This document shows positions 10,331 to 20,800 of a stretch of DNA of 64,000 nucleotides, one piece after another (within the stretch, counting starts at the first letter, position 1; each line of letters opens with the position of its first letter). Under the pieces are notes generated by a model. It worked only from the letters and a program-made list of their open reading frames with translations, was not told the origin of the DNA and ran no database searches. This stretch comes from Effrenium voratum (taxonomy: Eukaryota > Sar > Dinophyceae > Suessiales > Symbiodiniaceae), in NCBI GenBank assembly GCA_963377175.1, contig CAUJNA010000513.1, positions 497,449 to 561,448 of the forward strand, read 5' to 3'. The position numbers were made by a program, and so were the translations under genes.

Positions 10331-11275
10331 CTAGAAGGGAGGGGGGAGCCGGGGTCCTCTTTGCAGCCTCCGTTGGCGGGATTGCACCTCCAGCCCGCGG
10401 GCCGCGGGCGCTGCGGTCTCGGGCGCCTTTCGGAGATCCCTGTGCAGCATCTTTTCGGGCCACCCCTCCAAGCTGAACCTGGCCCCCATTTCGCTCTTCT
10501 CAACGGCGGTGACCCTGTAAACCTTTTCGCTCCAAGCTATTTCGTTGACCCTGTAGGAGGCCCTGTTTTCGATTGGCTTGACCCTGATCCTGACGCTGTC
10601 CCCGACCTTGATCTCGGGTCGCGTCACCTTGTGCTTGGCCCTGCGTTTGATGTTGCGCAAAGCGATCTCAGCCATTTCTGGGTCGGAGTAGGCCAGGTCG
10701 GGCACCACCTGCGTGGTGCTGTGCTTTCTCCCGCGGATCTGGCGCAAGATGTCGGGCAGCATGAGGTGCCATTGCCCCCGCCGCCCCACTCCGGCCGCGA
10801 TGCGCCTCAGCATGGCCTCTTTGATGGTGCGGATGGTGCGCTCCGCGAAGTAGGCGTGGCCTCTGGTGACTTGCTTTTTTGGATGTCCCAGAAATCCAAC
10901 AGCTGCTTGAATTCTTTTTTGAACTCAACGCCGTCGTCGGAGTACACGTTGGCTGGCACCCCCAAGGATTGGAACACTTTTTTCATCCCAGCAGCGGCGG
11001 TGGTGGCAAGGCGGTCCTTGAGCGGCTCGGCGTCCACTTTCTTGGTCAGCGCGTCGATTGCGACCAGCATGTAGGGGTAGGGCTTGCCGCCAAAGGCGTT
11101 CATATCCGCTAGGTCCACTTGTAGTCTCAAGAGGCACGAAGCTGTTGTAGCCACTCTGGGGGCGATCCTGGTTGACCCTGAGGCCGTCCAAGAAGGCTTT
11201 CACCTCTTCTCTAGTGATGCTGGGGTCGCGAGCCTGCGCCTGCCGCAGCTTTTGAGCGAGGCTTTCTCGATGGCG
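10331..11275 (-). pseudogene. DDE (rve) integrase, Polinton type, type B
   Basis: This is a nearly complete integrase interrupted by about two frameshifts. The N-terminal helical part reads SLAQKLRQAQARDPSITREE and VKAFLDGLRV. The core has Asp in LQVDLADM, then YMLVAIDALTKK. Asp is again seen in NVYSDDGVEFKKEF, and the third-position Glu in YFAERTIRTIKEAM (about 10835-10870). The C-terminal domain (PEIKVGDSVRIRVKP ... YRVTAVEKS) is SH3-like. All three catalytic residues are therefore present across frames. It would join viral DNA ends to host DNA. The start directly abuts the 3' end of the packaging ATPase on the same strand. Confidence 0.8.
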
Positions 11276-11980
11276 AAGCGATGTTCCAGTCTTATGTGGA
11301 ACATTTCATCCTTCGGTTTAAGGTAGTACACATACAGGAAGCTATACGGCTCCCTGGTGGCCTGCTCGTACATTTTGTAGAGCTGCTTCTTGGGCAACAA
11401 GGCGCTGAGCTCCTCTATAATAGCCTCTAGCTCATGCTGGTTGCGCAAGCGCCAACAAAACAGAGCCTGCATGTTGACGCGAACTGCCGGACTTATGAGC
11501 CTCAGCTTCTGGGAACTCACCCATGTGCTGATCTGCAAGTGCCTTGGCGCGAATGAACAGAGTGTCCAGCTCGCCGTTCGGCTTGTGAAGCTGCGGAACG
11601 TCCGCTAGATCATCGCAGATTACGAGGACCTGGTACAGCTTTTTCGTGATCTTTCGCTGCTGCTCTATGATGCGACGCAGCGCTCCTTCGTCCCACTCCT
11701 CCCAGTAGGCCTGTTCCCTTTCCGTGTTGACACCCAAATCCTCCTCGATGTACTTCCTGACCGGAATCCAGCCGTCGTCAATGTTCACGCTGGGGCTGAA
11801 GATGTATATTCTCTCGTAGACACCCCTGTATTGCTCCAGGACCAAGCTAATCAGCGCTACGGTCTTCCCGCTTTTGCTAGGCCCTAAAAAAATGCTGGTA
11901 AACGGCACTCTGGGCACCACAAAATCGCTGGGCTGCTTGCTTGTGTATTCCGGCATGGGGAAGAGCTTAATCCTCCCCAT
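11276..11980 (-). pseudogene. FtsK/HerA-type genome-packaging ATPase (left copy)
   Basis: It starts MGRIKLFPMPEYTSKQPSD at 11980. Walker A is GPSKSGKT and Walker B is YQVLVICDDLAD. The C-terminal part VNMQALFCWRLRNQHELEAI and EQATREPYSFLYVYYLK follows after one frameshift near 11500. The motif set is that of A32-like packaging ATPases of Polintons, PLVs and virophages, which pump DNA into the capsid. Three further copies occur in the window (24690-25454, 30117-30900, 48940-49560). The last residues are replaced by the integrase start. Confidence 0.85.
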
Positions 11981-12124
11981 GCCTTTGCCTTATGGGCGCA
12001 TCCCATTCCCTAAGACCAACCGCGGCGCGCCGGAAGCAACACTCCAGCGACCGAAGCGCGAGCCCAACCCAGCCAAGCTGTGGGCCGGAGCACCCAGCCC
12101 GGGCACTCTGAGCGCCTTCTAGGG

Positions 12125-12330
12125 CACGCTGCGGACAGGCGAGGAACGGGCGAGGAACAGGCGAGGAACAAGCGAGGAACAAGCGAGGAAGTCACCGGGG
12201 GGCGATGAAGTTCATCGCTCGAAAACGATGAAATTCCTCGCGGGCGATGATTTTCGACCGCCCAAACGATGAACTTCGAAAGGGGACCGATGAACTTCGG
12301 AAGAGCAGCGATGAACTTGCTTGTGAGCCT
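12125..12330. repeat. Short tandem repeats GGCGAGGAACA and CGATGAACTTCG
   Basis: About five 11-bp units of GGCGAGGAAC(A/G) (12137-12192) are followed by irregular copies of GATGAA(C/A)TTC, some in inverted form (12203-12320). The interval from 11981 to 12430 has no gene I can support. Confidence 0.7.
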
Positions 12331-12429
12331 TGTGCTCGCACTGACCCGCCGCACAGAAACGCTGTCTCGCAGCCCCTGGAGCAGCTGCAGAACCGATGCG
12401 AGGAGAGGCCCTGAGGGGCCCCTGGAAAT

Positions 12430-12545
12430 AGGTTACTATAAGCCCCCCTACCGTACTACTCTTGTACTGCTTGGCCTCCACGGAGTCGAACAGCTGCTGG
12501 AGCTCTGCCACGTCGGCCTCGGCCATCTCCGTCTTCACCCTGCTG
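12430..12545 (-). pseudogene. S74 chaperone domain fragment joined to the AT-hook gene
   Basis: RVKTEMAEADVAELQQLFDS and VEAKQYKSS repeat the fibre C-terminus at 5040-4960 almost exactly. Here the fragment directly follows the lysine/alanine/proline repeat of the AT-hook gene and then ends in unrelated sequence. It marks a recombination junction at about 12545 between two PLV genes. Confidence 0.6.
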
Positions 12546-12779
12546 GCGTTGCCTTGGGTGCAGCCTTGGGCATGGCAGCTGGCTTGGGTGCTGCCTTGGG
12601 CGCTGCCTTGGGTGCTGCCTTGGGCGCTGTCTTGGGTGCTGGCTTGGGCACAGGCGCTGCCTTGGGCGCTGCCTTGGCAGCTGCCTTGGGCGCTGCCTTG
12701 GGTGCTGCCTTGGGCTTGGGTGGGGGGAGCGCGCTCTTGGGCTTTGTGGGAAATCTCACCCTCTTGGGCCGGAAGGGGG
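12536..12779 (-). pseudogene. AT-hook/KAAPK basic protein, C-terminal part (left arm), split by LINE copy 1
   Basis: On the minus strand, FRPKRVRFPTKPKSALPPPK continues into a tract of (KAAPKAAP)n built on a 12-bp DNA unit, resembling histone-H1-like tails. It is the continuation of the AT-hook gene whose start lies at 23823. LINE copy 1 separates the halves at codons for AYEID. The lysine-rich tail and AT-hook suggest a DNA-binding core protein of the virus. The natural C-terminus is replaced by an S74 fragment. Confidence 0.65.
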
Positions 12780-12795
12780 AGTCTATTTCGTATGC
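12780..12795. repeat. Target-site duplication, 5' side of LINE copy 1
   Basis: AGTCTATTTCGTATGC matches 23682-23697 (AGTCTATTTCATACGC) at 14 of 16 bases. The same 16-mer in reverse complement brackets LINE copy 2. Confidence 0.85.
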
Positions 12796-12860
12796 TTAGA
12801 TGTTCTGGCTCGAGCCGTCTCGTGGCAACATCTGTTTGCCCGTGTGGTAGCTGATCGGCC

Positions 12861-15800
12861 ATGGTCTTTTCCGAAGGAGCCTTTTTGCCCTATGGTGGGC
12901 TTGATGGTTTTCCCTTTGCAGATGAGAGATTTGGGGCCAGATTGCATTTTGCTGCCCTTGACGCTCTCTTGTGGTATGCTGAGGGCCGGGGTCTGCCTTT
13001 GTCAAGGTTGCGCTGGAGATCAACCATGTTTTGCCTCGAACCGTAGATGGTACATATAGGTACGATGCTTTCATTGTGAAATTTCGCCCTGAGGGCCTGC
13101 TACGTATTCGAAGATGTATCCTGGCTTTGGACTGCTCTTTCAAACATAGGTACCTCTCTGGAGATCGCATTACGGCTTGGAACGCTCGTGCTTTCAACTT
13201 CGGCACCTGTCTGGAGCTTAGGGTGGCTGTTGGAGGTGGTGTTTCGATGCATGGAGACAGATCCAAGCCCGGTTTTGCGGTGGACCTTTTTGCCGGCATC
13301 GGTGGTTGGTCTTTTGGGGATCAACTGGTGCGGCAGTGTGGTGGAAGTTTCTTGCCCCCCCTTCGGTTTGGCCTGGAATGGGACCCGGTTACTGCCAGGG
13401 CTTGTGCCGCCAACCTCAACGCTGTTGTCCTGGGCGAGGAGGACCTTCGTGACACCAATTTTGAGTGGCCAGCGGATGACACCGTGGTATTGAATGTGGA
13501 CGTCGACAGTTTGGTTTATAGGGACCTTGTTTCCAGGTGCAATATCCTCCTGGTTGTTGGCAGCCCTTCGTGCCAGCCATGGTCTCGGGGAAGCCATGCA
13601 CTGGGTTTCGGCCACAAGTTCGGGCTTCACATGATCTCTTTTCTGAGTGTGGTCACCTTGTACATGCCTCCTTTCATTGTTCTGGAAAACGTACTTGGAC
13701 TTTTGAAACATGTGCATTGGAGGTGGATTGAGAAGCTTTTCGGATTGTGCGGTTACGAGATGATTGCAGGGATTTCTGAAGGGGGACCTATCTTGCCGAT
13801 TTGCAGAGACAGATCAGTCGTCATTTTCGGCCGGATGGACAACCCGGTGTCTGAGTTCGTGAAGGAGACTATTCCACGGATGAGGCTCACATGCGAACGT
13901 GAGAGAACGCTTCATGCCTGGTCAGTCGTTGATCCGTCGTGTCGTCAATTCGCAGGGCATGAATTGGCTTTGAGCAAGGAACAAGTTGACATTATCCTTG
14001 ATGCAGGCCTGTTACCTATCTGGATGAGGAACCCATTTCTTGGTGCGCAGGATGTGCTTGCCGTCAGGTGTGTCAGCCGGGATTTGCCACTCGCACCTAT
14101 CATGGCGTCATATGGCAGGAACATCTCTTTTCAAAGGGATTATCTTGTGAAGAAAGGGCTTTTTCTTCAAGTGGTACGGTCTGGCACTGATTTGCGGTTG
14201 CTGTCCCCCTGTGAGTTGGCTATTGCGATGGGCTTCCCATCGGGTCTTGTCCTCAGTCAGGACCTCACTGAGGCTTTTCAGATGATTGGCAATTGCTTTA
14301 CGCCGATACATGCAGCTCAGGCCTTGACGAGGGTCGCGCTTTGTTTCCACTATCCCTTTCCTGTTGAGGACTTTCCGCTTTCGGCTTCTGCGACGGTGCA
14401 ACTGCTTCTGCATGGTTCCTTGCGTACTGGATGCGTGATTGAGTGCAGTGAAGGATTGGTCAGATTAACCAATGTCAGGGATACGGGCTCCAATGGTGCT
14501 GCTCCTTCAGATGGTCATGGAACGTTGCCTGGAGTTTCTGGCCCAGAGAGGAGTCAATTTGCTGTCAACGAGACCAGTGTTGGAAACCTCTCCCCTCCTT
14601 GCTTGGATGTGGGCGTGGCCCCCAATGTTGATTTGAGTGCTTTGACGGAGACCCCCACTGGTGAAGGAGATGTCCTCGGTACGAGCACTCCGCTGACAGG
14701 CAACCTAGGATGTGTCCGCACTTGCCGGTTCGACAGACGTGATGAGCCTTTCCCCACCATTTCTTGCACCGTCCCTTTCTCGGTTGAGAAGGGGCACCCA
14801 CATGGGACTTTTGGTGATGAGCTGGGTCATACTTGCATTCATGTCATTTCTGATGGGGTCCAGGCAAGTCAGCTTTCCGTGCCCTCGGGCACTCCGGTTG
14901 GCACCATTCACAGTGTTGCTGAGGTCCTTTGGGGCTCAAAGACTGACCTGCCCAGCATGTCATCTAGGATCGGAGATGTTGCGGATGGTGCCGGACGCAT
15001 CTTCACGCATCTGGTGGGCCCTGACTCCGGTGCCAGTGGAACCTCTGGAGAGGGTATCAACGTCTTTGTGAGGGACCCGGCTGGTTTCCTTCAGCTCGCA
15101 CGCGTTGGGGCCGATTTTTCCTTTGCTGACATTGCAAGGCTGGTCGGACACCGGGATGTCTCTATGATCAAGGCCCTCTGCCGTGGGCTGCCGCAGGAGA
15201 TGGACAGTCGAGCCTGCGACATTTGCTCTGACGGAGATGAGGTCCTTTTTTCCTTTCGAACGAGAGGAGGTTCTATTGGAGAAGGTGCAGTGGTGGACCA
15301 TTGGAATGTCAGACATTTTGACCACGGTTCCATTTTTATGCCCCTTCTGCATCTTGTCAGAGTGAACATCGAGCCGCGAACTTCTCTTTTTCATCCTGGG
15401 TCAGTGCAGCTCCCTCCTGGGTTCGTGATCGACTTTGTGCAGCCGAGGCGGATGACCATCGTATTGCCCGTCGGCAGACGACATGAATCCTTTCAGCATG
15501 AGGATTCATGGACCACTACGGACATTCGGGATGGCTTCCCTTTTCTCTGGACGGGATTTACGGAGTTCGTTTTTCAGACTCCACCACTGCCGCATGGCCC
15601 ACCCAGGGAATTGCCGGCGTTTGATGGTGGAGATGTCTGGGGGGAACAGTTTGATGATGACGCTGAGGACGGTGTGATCCTTGAGGACCAGGACCTTGCC
15701 GAGGGCCTCTCCAATGCTGGCTCGGCTGGGGGGTATTCTGACGTTGAGTTCTTCGAAGTGCCAATCGAGGACCCCCCTTCGGGTTGGGAACCTGCTGTGA

Positions 15801-17857
15801 GGAGTGAGGAGGGCTCTGACCTGCCCGATTTGGAGGACATTGTCGAGAGTTTAGTCTGTGACCAGGTCCTGGCGCGTACAGTACACGGAAGCCTGATCGC
15901 AGTCCCTGTTTCGAGCGAGACCACTTTTGGTGCGGTTGCGGAGCAAGCTGGTTTTGTCGAGCTAGAGAATATCAAGGCCTCCTGTCAGGGACACGTGCAT
16001 GAGCTCTCGGTCGACGTGAGACGGGCTGGTATCTCGAGGGACTCTGAGGTTGTCTTCACCCATCGGCACCTTGGAGGTGCCAAAGGCTTTGATTTGGAGA
16101 ACACCGACTCAGTTCTTCAACAAGCTGTGAGCAAGCTGCACTCTATTGGTGCAGGTCAGGTGGATGCATCCAACTTCATCAGGAAGTGCAACGCAGAGAC
16201 GGGCCCAGGACGCATTGCCCGTTTTGTCAATGAGAACGACCTTCAAAAGCAACTGAAGATCTTGCATGGTATTTCCAGTGCGGCGTCAATCCCTGTCCCC
16301 AAGGGTGTTTCTGTGGTTAAACAGATGGTGAAGGCGACTATGCCGGTGCGGGCTGACAGCTTTCGGCTTGATCCTGGTCGTTTTTTGGCGCAGGACGGAT
16401 CCAGGCTTGAAGTTTTGAGTGAAATCAGTGCGTGCGCCCCGCCGGGAGTTGTGCTTCTGGACAGTGAACAGGCCCAAGGGTGGCTTACCACGGTCAACCT
16501 GGTCAAGCATGAGTTGGTCATGGTTGTGCTTGGAGGGTGCTCTGGACCCAACTGCGACGTCACTTACCTCCCGGCCTTCAACCTTCAGGGAGAGCCTGTC
16601 ATTCTGCGGGTATGTGTTCATCAGCTGGGGAGTGTGAAGTCGAAGACTTTGGATCACAAGGTTACAATTGCCACCTCGCCTCACTGTGTGATTGCCTTCC
16701 ACATTTATATGGAGGATTTCCCACCTGATGGATGGAGCAAGATCACAGCGGCCCCGGTGAAGGAAGTTGCTTTGAGGTTCAGTGAGGGATCTGCCATGTT
16801 CATTTCACCGCCCTGGTCCAGACAGTGGTTGAACGATCGCAAAAGCATTGCCAAGGAACGAGCCACGCATGTTTCCTTCATTGCAAGAGTGTACAAACGG
16901 AGTGTGGTATCTCTTTATCGCCAGAGTGGTCACAACTCCGTTTTTGTCAACCCTCTCCGGACTGGGAATGAAAAGCCTGATGAGATTTGCAGCGTTATCT
17001 GGATGGGAGATGACAGACAGTTGGTTGCTCAGACGGCGTTGAAGAGACAGGAGCAGCTGGGTTTGGTGCGATCCTTGAAGAAGGGCTTCGGCATTCGTGT
17101 TCTTACCTCCGAGTTTGATGCGGTGTTCACTGAGATCAAACCTGGGGAGGAGAAACCCGACCTCAAGGGGGGTGACAAGATCTTCAGGGCCCAACCACTG
17201 CCCCCTGCGATGACCCTCGCTGATGTGCGTGAATGGCTTGGGAAAGTCGCATGGAAGGCTGCCCCGATCAAGCTTCTCGGTGGAGGCAGCGTCATCATTT
17301 CTGCTGAGGAGGGTCCTTCATCCACCTTTTTGCCGCTCAACGATGGGTTCGTTCTGGTGAAGGAGATCCGGTCGAAGGCCCGCAGGGATCCTTCCTCCGT
17401 AGCTGCAGGGAGGTGGTCTGCCCCTGAGCAGCCTGGCATCGACCCCCTTGTCGCCCACGATCCCTGGGCAGCTGCCAAGCGAAGTACTGGATCTTCTTTT
17501 GCGGCTGCCTTGCCGCAGGATCAGGGGAAGATTGACAAGCACGATAGACAGATCAATGACATCCAGACCGCGCTCAAGGAGTTGCAGGACAATCAGAGCA
17601 AGGTCGCAGGTGAGTCTGCATCCTTCAGGAAGGAGGTCACCGCCGAGATCACCGGTTTCCAACACCGGATCACTCATGAAGTTAAGAGCATTGCTGGAGT
17701 CTTTAGCCAGAGCCTTCAGGATGCTCTTTCCAAGCAGGAGACCCGATTCGATCATCGCTTCGAGGAGATGAAGAATCTTCTTCTTCAAGGTATTGGAGGA
17801 GGGAGACCGGCGAAGAGACTGGCACGGGAGGCGGAGTCGGAGAGGATGGAAGACTGA
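12861..17857 (+). CDS. LINE ORF1: DNA cytosine-5 methyltransferase plus coiled-coil protein
   Basis: Start ATG 12861 (MVFSEGAFLPYGGLDG) is chosen because copy 2 starts the same way. One small indel near 12985-12995 shifts the frame, and the long frame (1608 codons from 13031) then runs to TGA 17855. The methyltransferase comes first: SAM-binding motif I DLFAGIGG (about 13280), motif IV SPSCQPWS with the catalytic Cys (about 13560), motif VI ENV (about 13685) and motif X GNCFTPIHA (about 14288). The usual PCQ is SCQ. C5 methyltransferases put methyl groups on cytosine. The middle 900 residues are unrecognised. The last 100 residues (KIDKHDRQINDIQ...ETRFDHRFEEM) form a coiled coil, as in many LINE ORF1 proteins that bind element RNA. 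Confidence 0.85.
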
Positions 17858-17859
17858 TG
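17855..17859 (+). other. Single in-frame UGA between ORF1 and ORF2, overlapping an ATG
   Basis: ORF1 ends ...MED-TGA, and the same frame is open immediately afterwards (TGG GCA GTC) through all of ORF2. The TGATG also gives a +2-frame ATG at 17857. Copy 2 has the same UGA (36650-36648) and the same frame relation. Readthrough or reinitiation are both possible ways to make ORF2. Confidence 0.7.
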
Positions 17860-20800
17860 GGCAGTCTTGGGGGCTTTTGCCACTGCAGAGTTTTACATTG
17901 GGGTCTTTACATGCGGACGGAGCACAGATTCTCACCGTATGTACGTTTATTGGATTTTCTGCAGTGGCTGTGGGTTCGTGAACCTTGGGTTCACATTGCA
18001 TTTACGAGGTGGACGGGAAGGTGCTTGCAAGTCTCTCCACTATGGCTGTGGAGGACGAGTGGGAGCCTCCTTTTCTGGCTTTTGCGAGTTTTTCGGCATT
18101 TGCAGATGGGCATTTCAGCCGAACGTGGAGTTCCAGCAGACATTCCCTTTTTTTGTCTGCTTGTCGGCATTAGGCCCCATGGGTCGACCTTGGACGAAGC
18201 GGACAAGTGGTCGGCGCTTGGTGTTCTGCCGTCAGGCGGTGTGGGATCCTTTCAATGCACTTCGCATCGGAGAAGCAAAAAACCCGGGGCCTGGGTGTGC
18301 TGATGGGAACCTGCGGATTTGCGTTACCAACGTTGGGTCTATTTTAAATAAGATGGATCATGTTTTCGATTTGCCTGCGCACGTGGTTTGTCTTTCTGAA
18401 ACCTGCGCTACTCCGCAATCTATTAGAGTTGTTCAGGGACAGTGCAGGAAGGCCGGTGTGCGTGCTATTTTTGGTCACCCGGTGGAGACTAAGGCTATCC
18501 ATGCTCACTGTTCATCCGACTACCGTGGCATTAATGCCGGGTGTGCGTTATTCTCCAAATTGCCCGCGCGACCTTATTCTATTAACGAGAACCTGTCTTC
18601 TTTTGCAACAGGACGTTTGTGTGCTGGTATTATCAGGCTTGGACATTTCGATGTGATTCTTGTCACCATTTACGGGGTACCTTCTGCCAAAGGATCTTCT
18701 GCCAATCAGGAGATCCTTCGACAGGCTTTTGATATTATTTCTTCCTCTCCACTGCCGAGCTTGGTGGTTGGGGATTTCAACGAACCACCACAGGGTATTG
18801 CCACTGTGTGTCCTTTTCTGCACCTGGGATTTGTCGAAATTTTCGACTGGTGTGGTAAGACTTTGAATAAAAAACCCCCTCCGACCTGCAAGGATGTTAC
18901 CTATCATGATTCTATGCTGGTGCACCCGATGCTTATCCCCTTTATCAAGGATGTGCAAGTTGATCCGTTATCCAAGATTGATGTACATTCACCGCTGTTT
19001 GTCACTTTTGATCTCACTCAAGCTGTTAACACCTGGAAACGTTGGAAAGTGCCCTGCTCCTGGGCTCACAAAGAACTGGATCAGGCCACACTTCAACAGT
19101 CCTACCTCCAGGCTCCAGGACAGCCCTTGACGGTCAACCCTCACACGACAGAACAAGACATCCTGGACTCGTTCCGGCAATGGTCGACTCGGGTCGAAGC
19201 ATCTGTCAATCGGGCCATTCGCTGTGATGGTCCATCGGACCAAGCTGGTTTACACCCGAGCGAAAGAGGGAGATGTTCTTGGGATGACTCCAAGCGACAA
19301 TGTCGCCTCCTGGCAGGGAAATCAGACTGGAAGGGGGGCTATTCCCCCCCGTGTGAGACTACAAGCCTCCGTGCTACGCAGCGGGTCCGTCAGACCCGGC
19401 GTCTCCTTGGGCTTTTCCGCTCCATGCAAGCTGCGCTGAAGAGGGACTCTGTGCCGCAAGAGCTTCGTGCACAATGGCTTCAGGAATGGTACGCCATCAA
19501 GAGCGCCAAAGGGTATGGGGCAAGTTGGATCAACTGGATTCTCAAAGACACTGATTGTGTGGCTGTCCCATGCGGCTTGCCCGACCTTGACACTTTGCAC
19601 GACCTTTTGCAATACAATAGATTTGATTCAGATGCTTTCTGCAAGCGGGAGATTGCGGCACGGCGTGATGCTAAAGCGAAGAGGCTCAGACGTGATGCGA
19701 AGGCAGGGCATTTGAAGACACAGTGCGGTGTGGTCAAGGGAGAGTGCCCGCCTCCCCTTAACTGGGCCCTTGACGTCCAAAGTGCAAGTGCTACTCTCCT
19801 CAGATGCAATAAGGGCCAACCCTGGCTCCTATGCAGTGCTACAAGGGCCTTCTGGCCTGGCCGGCCGGCGCACTATGGTGGCTGTGAAATCCGCATCCTC
19901 CAGGTCTGTGGTTTGAGAATCGAGGTATCGTCGGAACACAAGTTACCTGCTTGTGGTACTCTAAGCCAAACCAGATCGGCTACATCTGCCGACGAATTGC
20001 ACATGCTCTTTGAGAACTATTGGACGCCCTATTGGCTTCGGGAAGGTGACTCTCACCCTCATAGGTGGGAAGAGGCGCTTGAGATTGTCAACGGCATGGA
20101 TGTTTTTCTTGAACATGTTGATATTCCTTGGGGTTCCCTTGACTCTTGGCGGCATATCCTGCACCTTGCGCAGAATGGTTCCTCTGCAGGTGCAGACGGG
20201 TGGAGGTACGAAGAACTCAAAAGGTTGCCTGATGCTGCTCTGGCTGATCTCATTCTTCTTTTTGATGGTGTCAGACTTTTTGGCCATTTTCCTACTAGGA
20301 TGATGGACGCTCGTACAATTTTAATTCCGAAGAAATTCGAATCGCTTGACATCGGCGATTTCAGGCCGATTACTGTGCTCGGATGTTTGATCCGAATTCA
20401 TTCCAAGTTTGCTGCCTATTTCACTATGTGTGCGTGGGCTTCGAAGTTGCCTGCTTCGGTATGCGGTGGTGTACCTGGTAGGGATATTAAGGTGTTTACC
20501 TGGTTACAACAGTTTGATGTTGAGATCTCTCTCATCGAGGGAACCCACATGGGCGGCTTCTCGCTCGATTTGGCTAAGGCATTCAATACCATTCCACGAG
20601 CTCCTCTTGCCGTTTTAATGAAGAAGATGGGGATCAGGGCGAGGGATGTTGACTTCTGGATCGATTCGCTTGGTGGTATGAGGAGATGCCTTGCATTCAA
20701 AGGGACTCTGGGGCCGCATGTCCCCTCGGAAACAGGGATCCCCGAAGGCGATGCGATGAGTGTAGTCGCGATGACCTGCCTGAGTTACTTGTATGTCAAG

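Noticed and set aside
4904..11980. Bacterial prophage, from the tail-fibre-like protein and integrase
   Set aside because: The integrase is of the retroviral DDE type. The ATPase, capsid and PolB are of Polinton/PLV type, and LINE/DIRS elements surround them.
12541..12760. Plus-strand proteins rich in LPWALPW or TQGSAQGS
   Set aside because: These are shadows of the 12-bp repeat coding KAAPK on the minus strand. The same holds for 41447-41650.
18281..18292. A classical 2A peptide
   Set aside because: The D-x-E residues before NPGP are absent, so it is only listed as a candidate.
17857..18303. Separate 148-codon protein starting at the TGATG overlap
   Set aside because: The frame is not conserved in length or sequence in copy 2 (73 codons), whereas the ORF2 frame is.
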